Both the position numbers and the translations under genes were made by a program. This document shows positions 1 through 9,438 of a stretch of 64,000 bases of DNA, one piece after another; within the stretch, counting starts at the first letter, position 1, and each line of letters opens with the position of its first letter. The DNA is from Actinomycetota bacterium (GTDB taxonomy: Bacteria > Actinomycetota > CADDZG01 > JAHWKV01), in contig JAHWKU010000003.1 of assembly GCA_019347715.1 (NCBI GenBank), positions 62,001 to 126,000 of the forward strand. The letters run 5' to 3'. Under the pieces are notes generated by a model. That model had not been told where the DNA came from, ran no database searches, and was given only the letters and a program-made list of their open reading frames with translations.

Positions 1-753
1 GGGCACAGTCAGCTATTGGCATCGGTCGTTCCCAACTGCAAGGCATACGATCCCGCCTTCGCATACGAAACTGCAACGATCGTGGGAAATGGTCTGAAGA
101 GGATGATCGACGACGGCGAAGACATCTTCTATTACCTCACGCTCTACAACGAGAACTATGTGCAGCTTCCGAAGCCGGAAGGTTCGGACGAAGGAATCCT
201 CAAAGGGATCTATCGCCTTTCCTCCGGGCCCGATGGAAAGAAGCACCGCGTGCAGCTGCTCGGAAGCGGAACAATCCTTGCCACCGAGGTGATGAGGGCC
301 CAAGCCATGCTCGCCGAAGACTGGGATGTGAGCGCGGACGTGTGGAGCGTCACGAGTTACAAGGCCCTTCGGGAAGAGGCTATGGAGACTGAGAGGTGGA
401 ATCGTCTGCATCCTGAGGAACCGGAGCGAACCCCATTCTTGAAGGAAGCAATGAACGGCTCCGATGGTCCGGTGATCGCGGCATCGGACTGGATAAAGGC
501 GGTTCCGGATCAGATCTCGCGATGGATACCAGGACCCTTCACCGCCCTTGGGACCGATGGGTTCGGCCGAAGCGATACCAGGGAGAGCCTAAGAAGGTTC
601 TTCGAGATTGACGCGGAGCACATCGTTGTCGCGGCGCTCTCTGCTCTGGCGAGGGCGGGAGAGGCCAAACCCGAGCGAGTAACCGAGGCCATCGAGAAAT
701 ACGAAATCGGTACCGATCGCCCCGATCCCAGGTTGAACGAACCAAAGGGCTAG
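1..753 (+). CDS. aceE: Pyruvate dehydrogenase E1, homodimeric AceE type, C-terminal part
   Basis: The frame is open from the first base of the window, so the gene begins upstream and only about the last 250 of roughly 900 residues are seen. The fragment opens with LLASVVPNCKAYDPAFAYE, a conserved stretch of the third (transketolase C-like) domain of homodimeric AceE, and continues through PFTALGTDGFGRSDTRESLR, also typical of that domain. AceE decarboxylates pyruvate with thiamine diphosphate and passes the acetyl group to the lipoyl domain of an E2. The E2, LipB and LipA genes nearby fit this role. It ends with TAG, 37 bp before the next gene on the same strand. Family assignment is confident; the TPP-binding part is outside the window. 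Confidence 0.93.
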   Translation, partial: GHSQLLASVVPNCKAYDPAFAYETATIVGNGLKRMIDDGEDIFYYLTLYNENYVQLPKPEGSDEGILKGIYRLSSGPDGKKHRVQLLGSGTILATEVMRAQAMLAEDWDVSADVWSVTSYKALREEAMETERWNRLHPEEPERTPFLKEAMNGSDGPVIAASDWIKAVPDQISRWIPGPFTALGTDGFGRSDTRESLRRFFEIDAEHIVVAALSALARAGEAKPERVTEAIEKYEIGTDRPDPRLNEPKG

Positions 754-790
754 TCTTTCCAGTGCCCACTAGGCGGCCCCGGGGGACGAC

Positions 791-3577
791 TTGCCAGACC
801 TGACCGAGGACAAGACCGAACTGCACATCTCTCTTCCCACTGGGACGGTCACGTTTCTGATGACCGACGTGGAGGGCTCGACGAAACTCTGGGAAGCCGA
901 TCCCGAGGCGATGGGAGTTGCGACCGGTCGCCTCGACGATCTCTTGACGGAGAAGATTTCAGCTTTCGGGGGGCTTCTGCCACGGGATCAGGGGGAGGGC
1001 GACAGCCTGATCGCGGTGTTCACTCGTTCTACGGATGCAGCCCGATGTGCTTTGGAGATACAGAAGGCGATCGCAGAAGAACTATGGCCTTCCGACATCC
1101 TCATGAAAGTGAGGATGGCTCTTCACTCCGGAGAGGCTGAGGTTCGAAAAGGTAATTATCACGGCCCAGCGTTGAACCGATGCGCGCGCATCAGAGATCT
1201 TGCTCATGGGGGCCAGGTTTTGATCTCTGAGATTGCGCACAATCTGATCCGAGAACAGCTCCCTGCTGAAGCGATCGTCGACGATCTCGGAATTCACGCT
1301 CTCAAGGACTTAAGGGAACCAGAGCACATCTATCAGCTCGGCCTCGAGTCTTTGCCGAGAGAATTCCCTCCTCTTCGTTCGGTCTCGGTCGCAAAGAGCA
1401 ACCTTCCTCATCAGCTGACAACCTTCGTTGGACGCGCGTCTGCCCTTGACGAGATACCGCAGGCTCTTACGCGTTCGAGACTGGTGACTCTCACGGGACC
1501 CGGCGGCACCGGCAAGACCAGGCTCTCTCAGGAGGTCGGCCGGAGGGTCCTCGATCGTTTCCGCGACGGGGTGTGGCTGGTCGAGCTGGCATCCGTTCCG
1601 GTAGGCGGGCTGGTCGTGCAGGCCGTGTCGGGCGTTCTCGGGGTGAGAGAAGAACCAGGAAGACCGATGGACGAAACGCTCTCGGGGCACCTTCGCGAGG
1701 CCGAGATGCTCATCATCCTCGATAACTGCGAACACCTGATCGAAGCCGCCTCGCAGCTGGCCAACACGATTCTCCGCGCCGCCCCGGAAGTCCGTATTTT
1801 GGCTACGAGCAGGGAAGCCCTTCGAGTTCCTGGAGAGGTGGTCTGGGCCCTTCCTCCCTTGAGCCATCCGGTTCCGGAAGACTCGACTCCGGAGCTTCTC
1901 GACCAATACGAAGCGCCGAAGTTGTTCGTCGACCGGGCCTTTTCTGCCAACCCGGGATTCGCCCTAAATAGTGAGAACGCTCCTTTCGTGGCGGAGATAT
2001 GCCAGAGGCTCGATGGAAGTCCTTTGGCCATCGAACTCACTTCGGCTTGGCTCAACGTTCTGACTCCTCAGCAGATCGTGTCGAAGCTGCGAGACAAAAG
2101 CTCATTCCCCGCAGGCTCGAACAGGACGCTGCCGGCTCGTCACCAGACGCTTGAGGCAACTGTCGGTTGGAGCTATGACCTGCTTTCGGACGAGGAGCAG
2201 GACCTTTTCGTCAGACTGTCTCTGTTCGTCGGTCCATTCAGTCTCGAAGCGGCTGAGCGAGTCGGGGGTGCTGAAGAAGTCCCCCGCGATCGGATTCTCG
2301 AGCTCCTATCGAACCTGGTAGCGAAATCCCTCATCCAAAGTGACCTGGCCGGCGAGGCAGTTCGCTATTCGATGCTTCAAACCATCCGCGAGTACGGGTT
2401 AGCGAAGCTTGGGGACTCAGGCGATGAGGCGAAGATCAGAACGAGATATCTCAAGTGGTTCGTGGCGCGAGCCGCCGAAGCCGGCGGCGACCTTCGCGGC
2501 CCCCGCCAGGGGTACTGGCTGGAGCAGCTCGAACAGGAGCATGACGACATCCGCGCAGCATTCAGCTGGGCGTTTGCAACCGGAAGAGAGCTCGATGCCC
2601 TCAAGATGGCAGGGGACCTCTGGCTCTTCTGGTTCATCCGCGGCTATCTCTCTGAGGGACGCGGGATCCTCGAGAAGGCTCTAACTGTCTGCCACGACGC
2701 CCCCGAGGACCTGCGGGCCAGGGCCATGTACTCGCTGGGGGTGCTCGCGCAGAATCAGGGTGAAACCGAAGAGGCGGGAGGGCTGTTTCATGAAAGCCTG
2801 GAGATCTACCGCAGGATCGGGGACAGCAAGGGGATTTCGACGTCGCTTATTGCACTGGGTAACGCAGCCGACCGCCAGGGAGATTACGAGGGGGCAGAGA
2901 AGCACTTTACCGAGGCATTGGAGCTTCGCCGCGAGGCCGACGATCGATCGGGGATGTCCACTCCACTGCTCAATCTGGGAAACGTCGCCTTCCGAATGGG
3001 AGATTTCGACCGGGCCAGGGCGTATTACGAAGAGAGCCTCGAGATAAAGCGCGAGATCGGCGACGAAGTCGGTCTCGCGTCCGCGCTCCACAATCTTTCC
3101 GCAGTGCTCAGCAATCTCGGTGAAGCCGAAGAGGCAAGAAACCTCGAGGAACAAGCGCTCGATCTGCGGCGCAAGCTTGGTGATAAAAGGGGGATTGGGG
3201 CATCACTGCACAGCCTCGCCGACGTGGCCATGGAGTCTGGGAATCTCGAGGACGCCAAAGCCAAGCTGGGAGAGGCCCTCGAGATTCTTAATGAATTGGG
3301 AGACAGGCAGGGCATCGCGCAGTGCCTTCTGGGTTATGCAGAGGCGGCACTCAGGGAAGGGCAGATGGATCGCGCCGGACGGCTATACGCGGCGTTCGAG
3401 GGGCTTAGCCGCCAGTTGCATTTCAACTTGCCTTCGGCCGATCGGCAGGTATTCGACGAAGAGGTGTCTTCGGTGAGGGAGTCTCTGGGGGAGGCAGAGT
3501 TCACCAAGGCATGGCAGGAGGGAAGCTCGATGTCTCTGGATGACGTCGTGACGCTCGCTCTCGACCGTGACCTCTAA
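791..3577 (+). CDS. Class III nucleotide cyclase-like / P-loop ATPase / TPR signalling protein
   Basis: This 928-residue soluble protein starts at TTG. Residues about 15-185 form a class III adenylate/guanylate cyclase-type domain (TVTFLMTDVEGSTKLWE, later GDSLIAVF). An AfsR/LuxR-type ATPase domain follows, with Walker A GPGGTGKT near residue 236 and a Walker B-like LIILDNCEH near 310. Residues about 600-900 hold tandem TPR units, several with the wording GDxxGIATSL...GN. There is no DNA-binding helix-turn-helix at the C-terminus, unlike many MalT/AfsR relatives. The likely role is a signal-transducing ATPase; whether the cyclase domain makes cAMP cannot be told from sequence. A cyclic-nucleotide-binding protein is encoded about 5 kb away. 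The gene overlaps the next one by 11 bp. Confidence 0.85.
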   Translation: MPDLTEDKTELHISLPTGTVTFLMTDVEGSTKLWEADPEAMGVATGRLDDLLTEKISAFGGLLPRDQGEGDSLIAVFTRSTDAARCALEIQKAIAEELWPSDILMKVRMALHSGEAEVRKGNYHGPALNRCARIRDLAHGGQVLISEIAHNLIREQLPAEAIVDDLGIHALKDLREPEHIYQLGLESLPREFPPLRSVSVAKSNLPHQLTTFVGRASALDEIPQALTRSRLVTLTGPGGTGKTRLSQEVGRRVLDRFRDGVWLVELASVPVGGLVVQAVSGVLGVREEPGRPMDETLSGHLREAEMLIILDNCEHLIEAASQLANTILRAAPEVRILATSREALRVPGEVVWALPPLSHPVPEDSTPELLDQYEAPKLFVDRAFSANPGFALNSENAPFVAEICQRLDGSPLAIELTSAWLNVLTPQQIVSKLRDKSSFPAGSNRTLPARHQTLEATVGWSYDLLSDEEQDLFVRLSLFVGPFSLEAAERVGGAEEVPRDRILELLSNLVAKSLIQSDLAGEAVRYSMLQTIREYGLAKLGDSGDEAKIRTRYLKWFVARAAEAGGDLRGPRQGYWLEQLEQEHDDIRAAFSWAFATGRELDALKMAGDLWLFWFIRGYLSEGRGILEKALTVCHDAPEDLRARAMYSLGVLAQNQGETEEAGGLFHESLEIYRRIGDSKGISTSLIALGNAADRQGDYEGAEKHFTEALELRREADDRSGMSTPLLNLGNVAFRMGDFDRARAYYEESLEIKREIGDEVGLASALHNLSAVLSNLGEAEEARNLEEQALDLRRKLGDKRGIGASLHSLADVAMESGNLEDAKAKLGEALEILNELGDRQGIAQCLLGYAEAALREGQMDRAGRLYAAFEGLSRQLHFNLPSADRQVFDEEVSSVRESLGEAEFTKAWQEGSSMSLDDVVTLALDRDL

Positions 3578-4214
3578 GAAAATCGTCGAGGCCGGCTACG
3601 ATCAATTGAAGGCCCGTTATGGGCAGTGGACTCTCACGGTCGATCCGAGTCACCGAGTCGATTACCTGAAACGATTGATGGAGCTGCTCTCAGCAGGCTC
3701 TCTCATCCTCGAACTCGGCTGCGGACCGGGGATTCCGATTGGGATCGAGATCGACCAAGCAGGTCACTCCTATGTCGGCGTAGACCTTTCGCGTGAGCAA
3801 TTGGAGATTGCACGCGCCAACGTCGCAGGTGGAAAGTTCATCAGAGCAGACATGACCGAGATCGACTTCGAGCCGGGTTCATTCGATGCGGTCGCAGCCT
3901 TTTATTCGATCATCCACGTGCCGCGCGACCTTCACGCCGCGCTGTTCGCTCGGATCTGCCGGTGGCTCAAGCCGGGAGGACTGTTCGTCGCCTCACTGGC
4001 GGCAACAGACAATCCCGGAGGTGTCGACGCCTGGATAGACGACGTGCCCATGTTCTGGAGTGGTCACGATTCCGAGACAAACATCGCCATGCTCGAAGCA
4101 GCGGGCCTGAGATTGTTGAGGCACGAGGTGCTGCAGAACTTCGAGGACGATCAGGAAGTGATGTTCCTATGGGTGATTGGACAGCGGGTAGGATTGGAGA
4201 CACAGACGCGGTAG
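3567..4214 (+). CDS. Class I SAM-dependent methyltransferase
   Basis: This 215-residue protein has the Rossmann-type methyltransferase motif I, ILELGCGPGIPIGIE, near residue 47. An acidic motif II follows (YVGVDLSREQLEIARANV), then FDAVAAFYSIIHVPR in the motif IV region. The GTG start lies inside the 3' end of the cyclase/ATPase gene (11-bp overlap), which suggests translational coupling. The fold and SAM use are clear, but the substrate cannot be named: it resembles general UbiE/Tam-like methyltransferases. It is followed after 10 bp by the E2 gene on the same strand. Confidence 0.85.
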   Translation: MTSKKIVEAGYDQLKARYGQWTLTVDPSHRVDYLKRLMELLSAGSLILELGCGPGIPIGIEIDQAGHSYVGVDLSREQLEIARANVAGGKFIRADMTEIDFEPGSFDAVAAFYSIIHVPRDLHAALFARICRWLKPGGLFVASLAATDNPGGVDAWIDDVPMFWSGHDSETNIAMLEAAGLRLLRHEVLQNFEDDQEVMFLWVIGQRVGLETQTR

Positions 4215-4224
4215 AGGAGCTTCA

Positions 4225-5706
4225 ATGGCTACGCAGTTCAAAATGCCCCAGCTCGGCGAGACGGTCGTCGAAGGGACGATCACCCGCTGGCTCAAGCAGG
4301 AAGGCGAATCGGTCGAGGCCGACGAGCCATTGGTTGAAGTCTCAACAGACAAAGTCGACAGCGAGATTCCTGCCCCGGGTGCCGGAGTCCTGGTAAAGAT
4401 CCACGCCCAAGAAGGTGACACCGTTGCCGTGGGGGACGTGATCGCAGAGATCGGGGAATCGTCCGGCGCTGAGCAAGAGTCGCAGGAAGAGGAACCGGCC
4501 ACCGAACCGAAAGAAGAAAAACCGGCGGCAAAGCAAGAGGAAAAGCAGGAGGAAGAGCCTGCCCCCGAAGAGAAGGAGAAGCCTGCCGAGAAAGCTCCTG
4601 AGAAAGAACAACCTGCAGCCAAGGACGAGGGCAAAGCGGAGCAGCCAACATCGAAGCCTCCTTCTGGAGGCCAACGAGTTGCGGCAGCCGGAGGCGGAGA
4701 GGGAGGCGCGAGCCCCGAAGCGCAGGAGCTGGAGTCGACCGACGAGGAGCCGCGTCGCGGCATCCTGTCTCCGCTGGTCCGCAAACTTGCCGCGGAGCAC
4801 GGGGTCGATCTGCGCGAGGTCAAGGGAAGCGGGACCGGGGGCCGGATAACCAAACAGGACGTTCTCACCGCGCTCGAGTCGGCGCCGGCGAAGCCGGCTG
4901 CCGAGGCGAAGGCCGACAAGGCTGCTGAAGCTCGGCCTGCAAAAGAGCCGGCGGAGCCGGTCCAGGCCGGGCCAAGAGAAGAGCTGGTGCAGGTCAGCAA
5001 CATGCGCCGGTCTATCGCCGATCACATGGTGGCTTCACTCCACGAGACAGCCCGCGCCTGGAACACGATCGAAGTCGACATGACCAACATCGCGAGGCTA
5101 AGAGAAAAGGCCGGTGATGCCTTCAAGAAGACTGAGGGGTTCTCACTCACCTGGATGCCGTTTCTCTCGAAGGCAGTTACTCAGACCCTTCTCAAGTATC
5201 CCAACGTCAATTCCACTTGGAACGGCGACGGAACGATAACCGTGAAGCGCTACGTCAATCTCGGCATCGCGGTGGCGCTGGAGAACGGACTGATCGTTCC
5301 AGTCGTAAAGGGCGCCGATGGGATGAACATCTCGGGCCTGGCGCGCGGCATCCGCGACGTCGCGGACCGAGCGCGCAACAAGAAACTCGTTCCCGACGAT
5401 GTTGCCGGAGGGACCTTCACGATCACCAACCCCGGCCCATTCGGTTCGATACTGTCGGTGCCGATCATCAACAAGGGTCAGGCTGCCATCCTCGCTTTCG
5501 ACGCGGTGGTGAAGCGCCCCGTGGTAGTCACAGACGAAAACGGCGAGGACTCGATCGCAATAAGGCACATGGTGTTTTTGTCTATGTCGTGGGACCACCG
5601 GGTCATCGATGGGGCCGAAGCTGCCCTCTACCTTCAGCACCTCAAAGCCCTTCTCGAAGAGGCCGATTTCGAAAGTGACCTAAGCGCTTACTTCTCCGAA
5701 GGATGA
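4225..5706 (+). CDS. 2-oxoacid dehydrogenase dihydrolipoamide acyltransferase (E2)
   Basis: The 493-residue protein has the E2 domain order. A single N-terminal lipoyl domain carries the lipoylation lysine K43 in VSTDKVDSE. A long Glu/Pro/Ala-rich linker (about 85-180) comes next, then a peripheral-subunit-binding domain (RGILSPLVRKLAAEHGVD). The C-terminal acyltransferase domain ends in DHRVIDG, with His458 and Asp462 as the catalytic pair. It transfers acyl groups from an E1 to CoA as the core of a pyruvate or branched-chain 2-oxoacid dehydrogenase. Both a homodimeric AceE and an E1 alpha-beta fusion are encoded close by, so the E1 partner is ambiguous. No E3 (lipoamide dehydrogenase) gene is in the window. 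The lipB start overlaps its stop as ATGA. Confidence 0.93.
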   Translation: MATQFKMPQLGETVVEGTITRWLKQEGESVEADEPLVEVSTDKVDSEIPAPGAGVLVKIHAQEGDTVAVGDVIAEIGESSGAEQESQEEEPATEPKEEKPAAKQEEKQEEEPAPEEKEKPAEKAPEKEQPAAKDEGKAEQPTSKPPSGGQRVAAAGGGEGGASPEAQELESTDEEPRRGILSPLVRKLAAEHGVDLREVKGSGTGGRITKQDVLTALESAPAKPAAEAKADKAAEARPAKEPAEPVQAGPREELVQVSNMRRSIADHMVASLHETARAWNTIEVDMTNIARLREKAGDAFKKTEGFSLTWMPFLSKAVTQTLLKYPNVNSTWNGDGTITVKRYVNLGIAVALENGLIVPVVKGADGMNISGLARGIRDVADRARNKKLVPDDVAGGTFTITNPGPFGSILSVPIINKGQAAILAFDAVVKRPVVVTDENGEDSIAIRHMVFLSMSWDHRVIDGAEAALYLQHLKALLEEADFESDLSAYFSEG

Positions 5707-6470
5707 GGGAACTCAAGGTAGTCGACGCCGGCACCGTCCCATACGAGATCGCACATGAATGGCAGGCGAGCCTCAGGGATCGAAGGATCAAAGGAGAGGT
5801 GCCCGACGTCCTTTTGATGCTGGAGCACCCCCATGTCTACAGCCTTGGCCGGCGGTTTTCGAGAGAGCACCTTCTACTGTCGGACGATGAGCTCGATAGG
5901 CGGGGCATTCAGGTGACCGAGAGCGATCGCGGCGGAAGCATCACCTACCACGGTCCCGGCCAGCTGGTCGGCTACCCAATTCTCGATCTGCGAAAGATGA
6001 ACCCAGACGGAAATCCGGTGGTGACTGATCAGCCCGACGTCATTGTCTACTTGAGACGTCTCGAAGAATCGATCATCAGGTCACTCAGAGCCCTCGACGT
6101 GGTTGCGTCTCGGCGCGATGGCTTCACCGGCGTCTGGGTTGGCGAGTCCAAGGTCGCAGCAGTGGGAGTTAACGTGACGAGAGGAGTTACGAAACATGGT
6201 TTTGCCATCAACGTCACTACCGACCTTACTTATTTCGACGGGATGATCCCTTGCGGGATCCCAGATGGAAATCCGGCATCACTGGAGCAGATACTGCGCC
6301 GCCGGGTTGGCATGGACCTGATGAAGCGCCTTGTCTCCACGCATCTTGCCCGGATATTCCACCGGCGCCCGGTGGAAGGAAGCCTTGCCGACCTCGAACT
6401 GGAGGTGCCTGGGTCCGCCACCCAAGGCGATGTGATCCCCATGCGGGGAAAGGAACAGGCCGCAGGCTAG
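5703..6470 (+). CDS. lipB: Octanoyl-[ACP]:protein octanoyltransferase LipB
   Basis: LipB moves octanoate from acyl carrier protein to the lipoyl-domain lysine, the first step of lipoate assembly. The 255-residue sequence has the family signature RGGSITYHGPGQLVGYP, the conserved Lys150 in GESKVAAVGV and the active-site Cys184 in MIPCGIPDG. Its ATG overlaps the E2 stop by 4 bp, so it is translationally coupled to the protein it modifies. Its TAG stop shares three bases (CTAG) with the stop of the convergent E1 gene. The C-terminal 30 residues beyond the conserved domain are unremarkable. Confidence 0.95.
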   Translation: MRELKVVDAGTVPYEIAHEWQASLRDRRIKGEVPDVLLMLEHPHVYSLGRRFSREHLLLSDDELDRRGIQVTESDRGGSITYHGPGQLVGYPILDLRKMNPDGNPVVTDQPDVIVYLRRLEESIIRSLRALDVVASRRDGFTGVWVGESKVAAVGVNVTRGVTKHGFAINVTTDLTYFDGMIPCGIPDGNPASLEQILRRRVGMDLMKRLVSTHLARIFHRRPVEGSLADLELEVPGSATQGDVIPMRGKEQAAG

Positions 6471-8881
6471 AAAACCGGGGGGAATCCCTTGGGGTCTCTC
6501 TCCGACATCATCTCGTAGACGGTCTTTACGACGTCCTCTCGACTCGGCTTGGTGAAGTAGTCGCCGTCGGTCGCGTAAGCGGAGCGCGCTGCGCTCGCTG
6601 AGAGAGTCCTAGGGGGAGCGTCCAGCCACTGCCAGCCGTCTTGCTTCTCGAGGACTTCCTGCATCATGAAAGCGGATGCCCCTCCGGGAACGTCTTCGTC
6701 GAGGAACAGAACCGCATTGGTCTTCTCCAGAGACTTGACTATGGATGACTCGACGTCGAACGGGTTCAATGTCTGGACGTCGACGATCTCTACGTCGATG
6801 TCGAGGTTTTCTAACTTCTCGGCGGCCTCCATAGCGATCTTGCAGCAGACTCCATACGTGACGATCGTCACGTCGGTCCCCTCTCTAAGGACCTCGGGCA
6901 TTCCAAGCGGGACGCTGAATGTTCCAACGTTGTCCGGCACTCTCTCCTTTGTCCTGTAGCCCGCGAGAACTTCGATCAGAAGGGCAGGGTTATCTCCTTG
7001 CAACAGGGTGTTGTAGAGGCCGGCGGCCTGGGTCATGTTACGAGGCACGCATAGATAGATTCCTCTGCACGAGTGAAGGATCATGGCCATTGGGCTTCCG
7101 GTGTGCCAGATCCCCTGGAATCGATGGCCTCTCGTTCTGATGATTACCGGCGCCTTCTGTCCTCCGGCGCTGCGGTAGTGAAGGCTCGCCAGATCGTCGG
7201 ACATAAGCTGAAGTGCATAGAGAAGGTAGTCGAGGTACTGAATCTCAGCTATCGGACGAAGCCCCCTCATTGCCGTTCCTATGCCCTGACCCAGGATGGT
7301 GGCTTCCCGTATCCCGGTATCAGTAACCCGCAGGTCGCCATACTTGTCTTGAAGACCCTCGAACGCCAGGTTGACGTCGCCGATCTTGCCAACGTCCTCC
7401 CCGATGACGAAAAGTCTCGCGTCCTTCTTGAAGTGGTAGTCGAAGCAGCGGTTTAGCAAGACTCGGCCATCAACGACCTCGGAGTCGTCCGAGTAAGTCG
7501 GCTCCTTTGCTTTTACTTTCAGCGGCGTTTCCCGCGACTCGCTGTACAAGAACGAGTTATACCGGCGTCGATTGCGTTCGTCATATCCCTTCAGGTAATC
7601 GGTCAGTTTCTTCATTGCTTTCGGAGAGCCTCGAAGGGCGAATGCCACTTGAAAGAGAGTTGATTGAATCAACTTTCGATTGAGCTCGGCCGGACTTCGA
7701 AGTTCGGAAACTATCTCTTCGATCTCTGGAGCTGGACTCTCTTGGATCACCTCATCTAGTAGCGCTAGAACCTCCGACTGCTCGTCTCGTATGGGAGCCA
7801 GATATCTCTCGTAAGCGGCTTTTTGCTCGGCGGTGACCTCCTTGCGATCCAGCGCTTCCCACTCATTCAGCTGCTCTTCTGAGGCGATGCCATCAGAGAT
7901 CATCCAGGCCTTCATCTTCTTGAGACAATCCTGCTCCTCCTCCCAGGAAAGCCTCTCCTTGGACTTATAGCGCTCGTGGCTTCCGCTCGTTGAATGCCCT
8001 TGTGGCTGGGTCATTTCGGTTACGTGGAAGAGGACTGGAGTGTGATCTCTCCGGCACTTCTCGATGCCATCGATGTAGGCATCGATCAGGGCGAGGTAGT
8101 CCCATCCCTTGACCACGTAGATCTCGTAGCCGGGACTGTCGTCGGTTTCGAATCCAGCCAGGGCAACAGAGATCGAGCTTTTCGTGGTCTGAAGCTCGTT
8201 TGGAACGGAAATGCCGTAGCCGTCGTCCCAGACCGAGACCGCCATCGGGACCTGAAGGACGCCGGCGGCGTTGATCGATTCCCAGAAGATTCCCTCAGAA
8301 GTGCTTGCGTTCCCGATCGTTCCGAACGCGACCTCGTCACCGTTCCTCGAGAAGTCGCCTGCGATTTCACGAAGAGCTGGGTTTTCGCGGTAGAGCTTCG
8401 ATGCATACGCGAGGCCCACCAGCTTGCCCATCTGCGCGGCCGTGGGTGAAAGGTCGGCCGCGGTGATCTTCATGGAGGTCTGCGGAAGCCAGTTCCCAGA
8501 TTCATCGAGCAAGCGGGTCGCGAAGTGGCTTCCCATCTGTCTTCCGCCGGATGCAGGATCGTTGGCGATGTCGGAGTCGGCGTAGAGCTGCCCAAAGAAC
8601 TCTCCCATCGTCATCATTCCTGCAGCCAGCATGAAGGTCTGGTCGCGGTAATAGCCCGAGCGCCAGTCCCCTTCTTTGAAGGCTTTGGCCATGGCGAGCT
8701 GCGCGACTTCCTTGCCGTCGCCAAAGATGCCGAATTTGGCCTTTCCGGTAAGAACCTCGCGACGGCCGATGACGCTCGCCACCCTGCTCTTGAACGCAAG
8801 CCGGTAGTCGGCGATGACCTCTTCTGCCGACAGCTCGTATTTGGTCTTGGGTGCGACTACCTTCTCGGTTACCTGCGCCAT
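6467..8881 (-). CDS. 2-oxoacid dehydrogenase E1, alpha and beta subunits fused
   Basis: The 804-residue protein joins an E1-alpha half (about 1-400) to an E1-beta half (about 460-804), normally two polypeptides. The alpha half carries the TPP region NASTSEGIFWESINAAGV followed by WDDGYGISVP. The usual GDG...NN TPP motif reads GNA...DD here. The beta half contains VIGEDVGKIGDV, GLRPIAEIQYLDYL and a transketolase C-terminal region with DGQWLDAPPRT-like ending. It decarboxylates a 2-oxoacid, perhaps branched-chain 2-oxoacids or pyruvate, and acylates the E2. It is convergent with lipB (stop codons overlap). The cyclic-nucleotide-binding protein gene lies 23 bp upstream on the same strand and may be in its operon. 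Confidence 0.88.
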   Translation of the reverse strand: MAQVTEKVVAPKTKYELSAEEVIADYRLAFKSRVASVIGRREVLTGKAKFGIFGDGKEVAQLAMAKAFKEGDWRSGYYRDQTFMLAAGMMTMGEFFGQLYADSDIANDPASGGRQMGSHFATRLLDESGNWLPQTSMKITAADLSPTAAQMGKLVGLAYASKLYRENPALREIAGDFSRNGDEVAFGTIGNASTSEGIFWESINAAGVLQVPMAVSVWDDGYGISVPNELQTTKSSISVALAGFETDDSPGYEIYVVKGWDYLALIDAYIDGIEKCRRDHTPVLFHVTEMTQPQGHSTSGSHERYKSKERLSWEEEQDCLKKMKAWMISDGIASEEQLNEWEALDRKEVTAEQKAAYERYLAPIRDEQSEVLALLDEVIQESPAPEIEEIVSELRSPAELNRKLIQSTLFQVAFALRGSPKAMKKLTDYLKGYDERNRRRYNSFLYSESRETPLKVKAKEPTYSDDSEVVDGRVLLNRCFDYHFKKDARLFVIGEDVGKIGDVNLAFEGLQDKYGDLRVTDTGIREATILGQGIGTAMRGLRPIAEIQYLDYLLYALQLMSDDLASLHYRSAGGQKAPVIIRTRGHRFQGIWHTGSPMAMILHSCRGIYLCVPRNMTQAAGLYNTLLQGDNPALLIEVLAGYRTKERVPDNVGTFSVPLGMPEVLREGTDVTIVTYGVCCKIAMEAAEKLENLDIDVEIVDVQTLNPFDVESSIVKSLEKTNAVLFLDEDVPGGASAFMMQEVLEKQDGWQWLDAPPRTLSASAARSAYATDGDYFTKPSREDVVKTVYEMMSERDPKGFPPVF

Positions 8882-8904
8882 TTCCCCAGCATATCTGGGG
8901 TTTG

Positions 8905-9324
8905 TTACTGGATCGATTTGGCGTCGGATTCGCGCAGCCGTGAGGCCATGCCCTTGATGAGTTTCATCGCCATCGTGGGAACGTCATGAAGAAGGCCGAG
9001 GAACTCACGCTGTCCGAGCAGGATTACCTCCATGTCGCTGTCTGCCGTTACCGTGGCGTTGCGCGGCCCCCCATCGAGCAACGACAGTTCTCCGAAGAAC
9101 TTTCCTGCGCCCAGGGAAGCGACTTTCTTTCCCTTTCGATAGACGCCGGCCTGCCCCTTGGTGATGACGAAGAACTCCCGCCCGGTGGTGCCTTCCTTCG
9201 TCAGCTCCTTTCCTTCGGGGATCTTCACCTGTTCCGCCAGGCGCGCCAGCTGCTGAAGTTCCTTCTTGGAAAAGGCTTCAAAGATCTCCACTTTCCCCAG
9301 ATAGTTCAGGTGTTTTTCTCGCAT
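8905..9324 (-). CDS. Cyclic-nucleotide-binding domain protein (single domain)
   Basis: The 139-residue protein is a stand-alone cNMP-binding domain. The beta-roll and phosphate-binding cassette are visible as GKFFGELSLLDGGPRNATV, with the Glu and Arg that contact cyclic nucleotide in CRP-like proteins. No helix-turn-helix or enzymatic domain follows. The ATG at 9324 is preceded by a G-rich stretch and chosen as start; an upstream TTG at 9354 would add ten residues. It sits 23 bp upstream of the E1 fusion on the same strand and is divergent from lipA. A regulatory role towards 2-oxoacid dehydrogenase, or as a general cNMP sensor, is inference only. Confidence 0.85.
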   Translation of the reverse strand: MREKHLNYLGKVEIFEAFSKKELQQLARLAEQVKIPEGKELTKEGTTGREFFVITKGQAGVYRKGKKVASLGAGKFFGELSLLDGGPRNATVTADSDMEVILLGQREFLGLLHDVPTMAMKLIKGMASRLRESDAKSIQ

Positions 9325-9438
9325 CTCACAAACCCCCGTCTCAGTGTCAGTCAACGTAATCTACGTAGAAGCGAGCCCCGGCACAAGCAAAAAGGCATCC
9401 GTCCCAACCTTCCGGGCGCATGCGGTTAATCTCTCAGC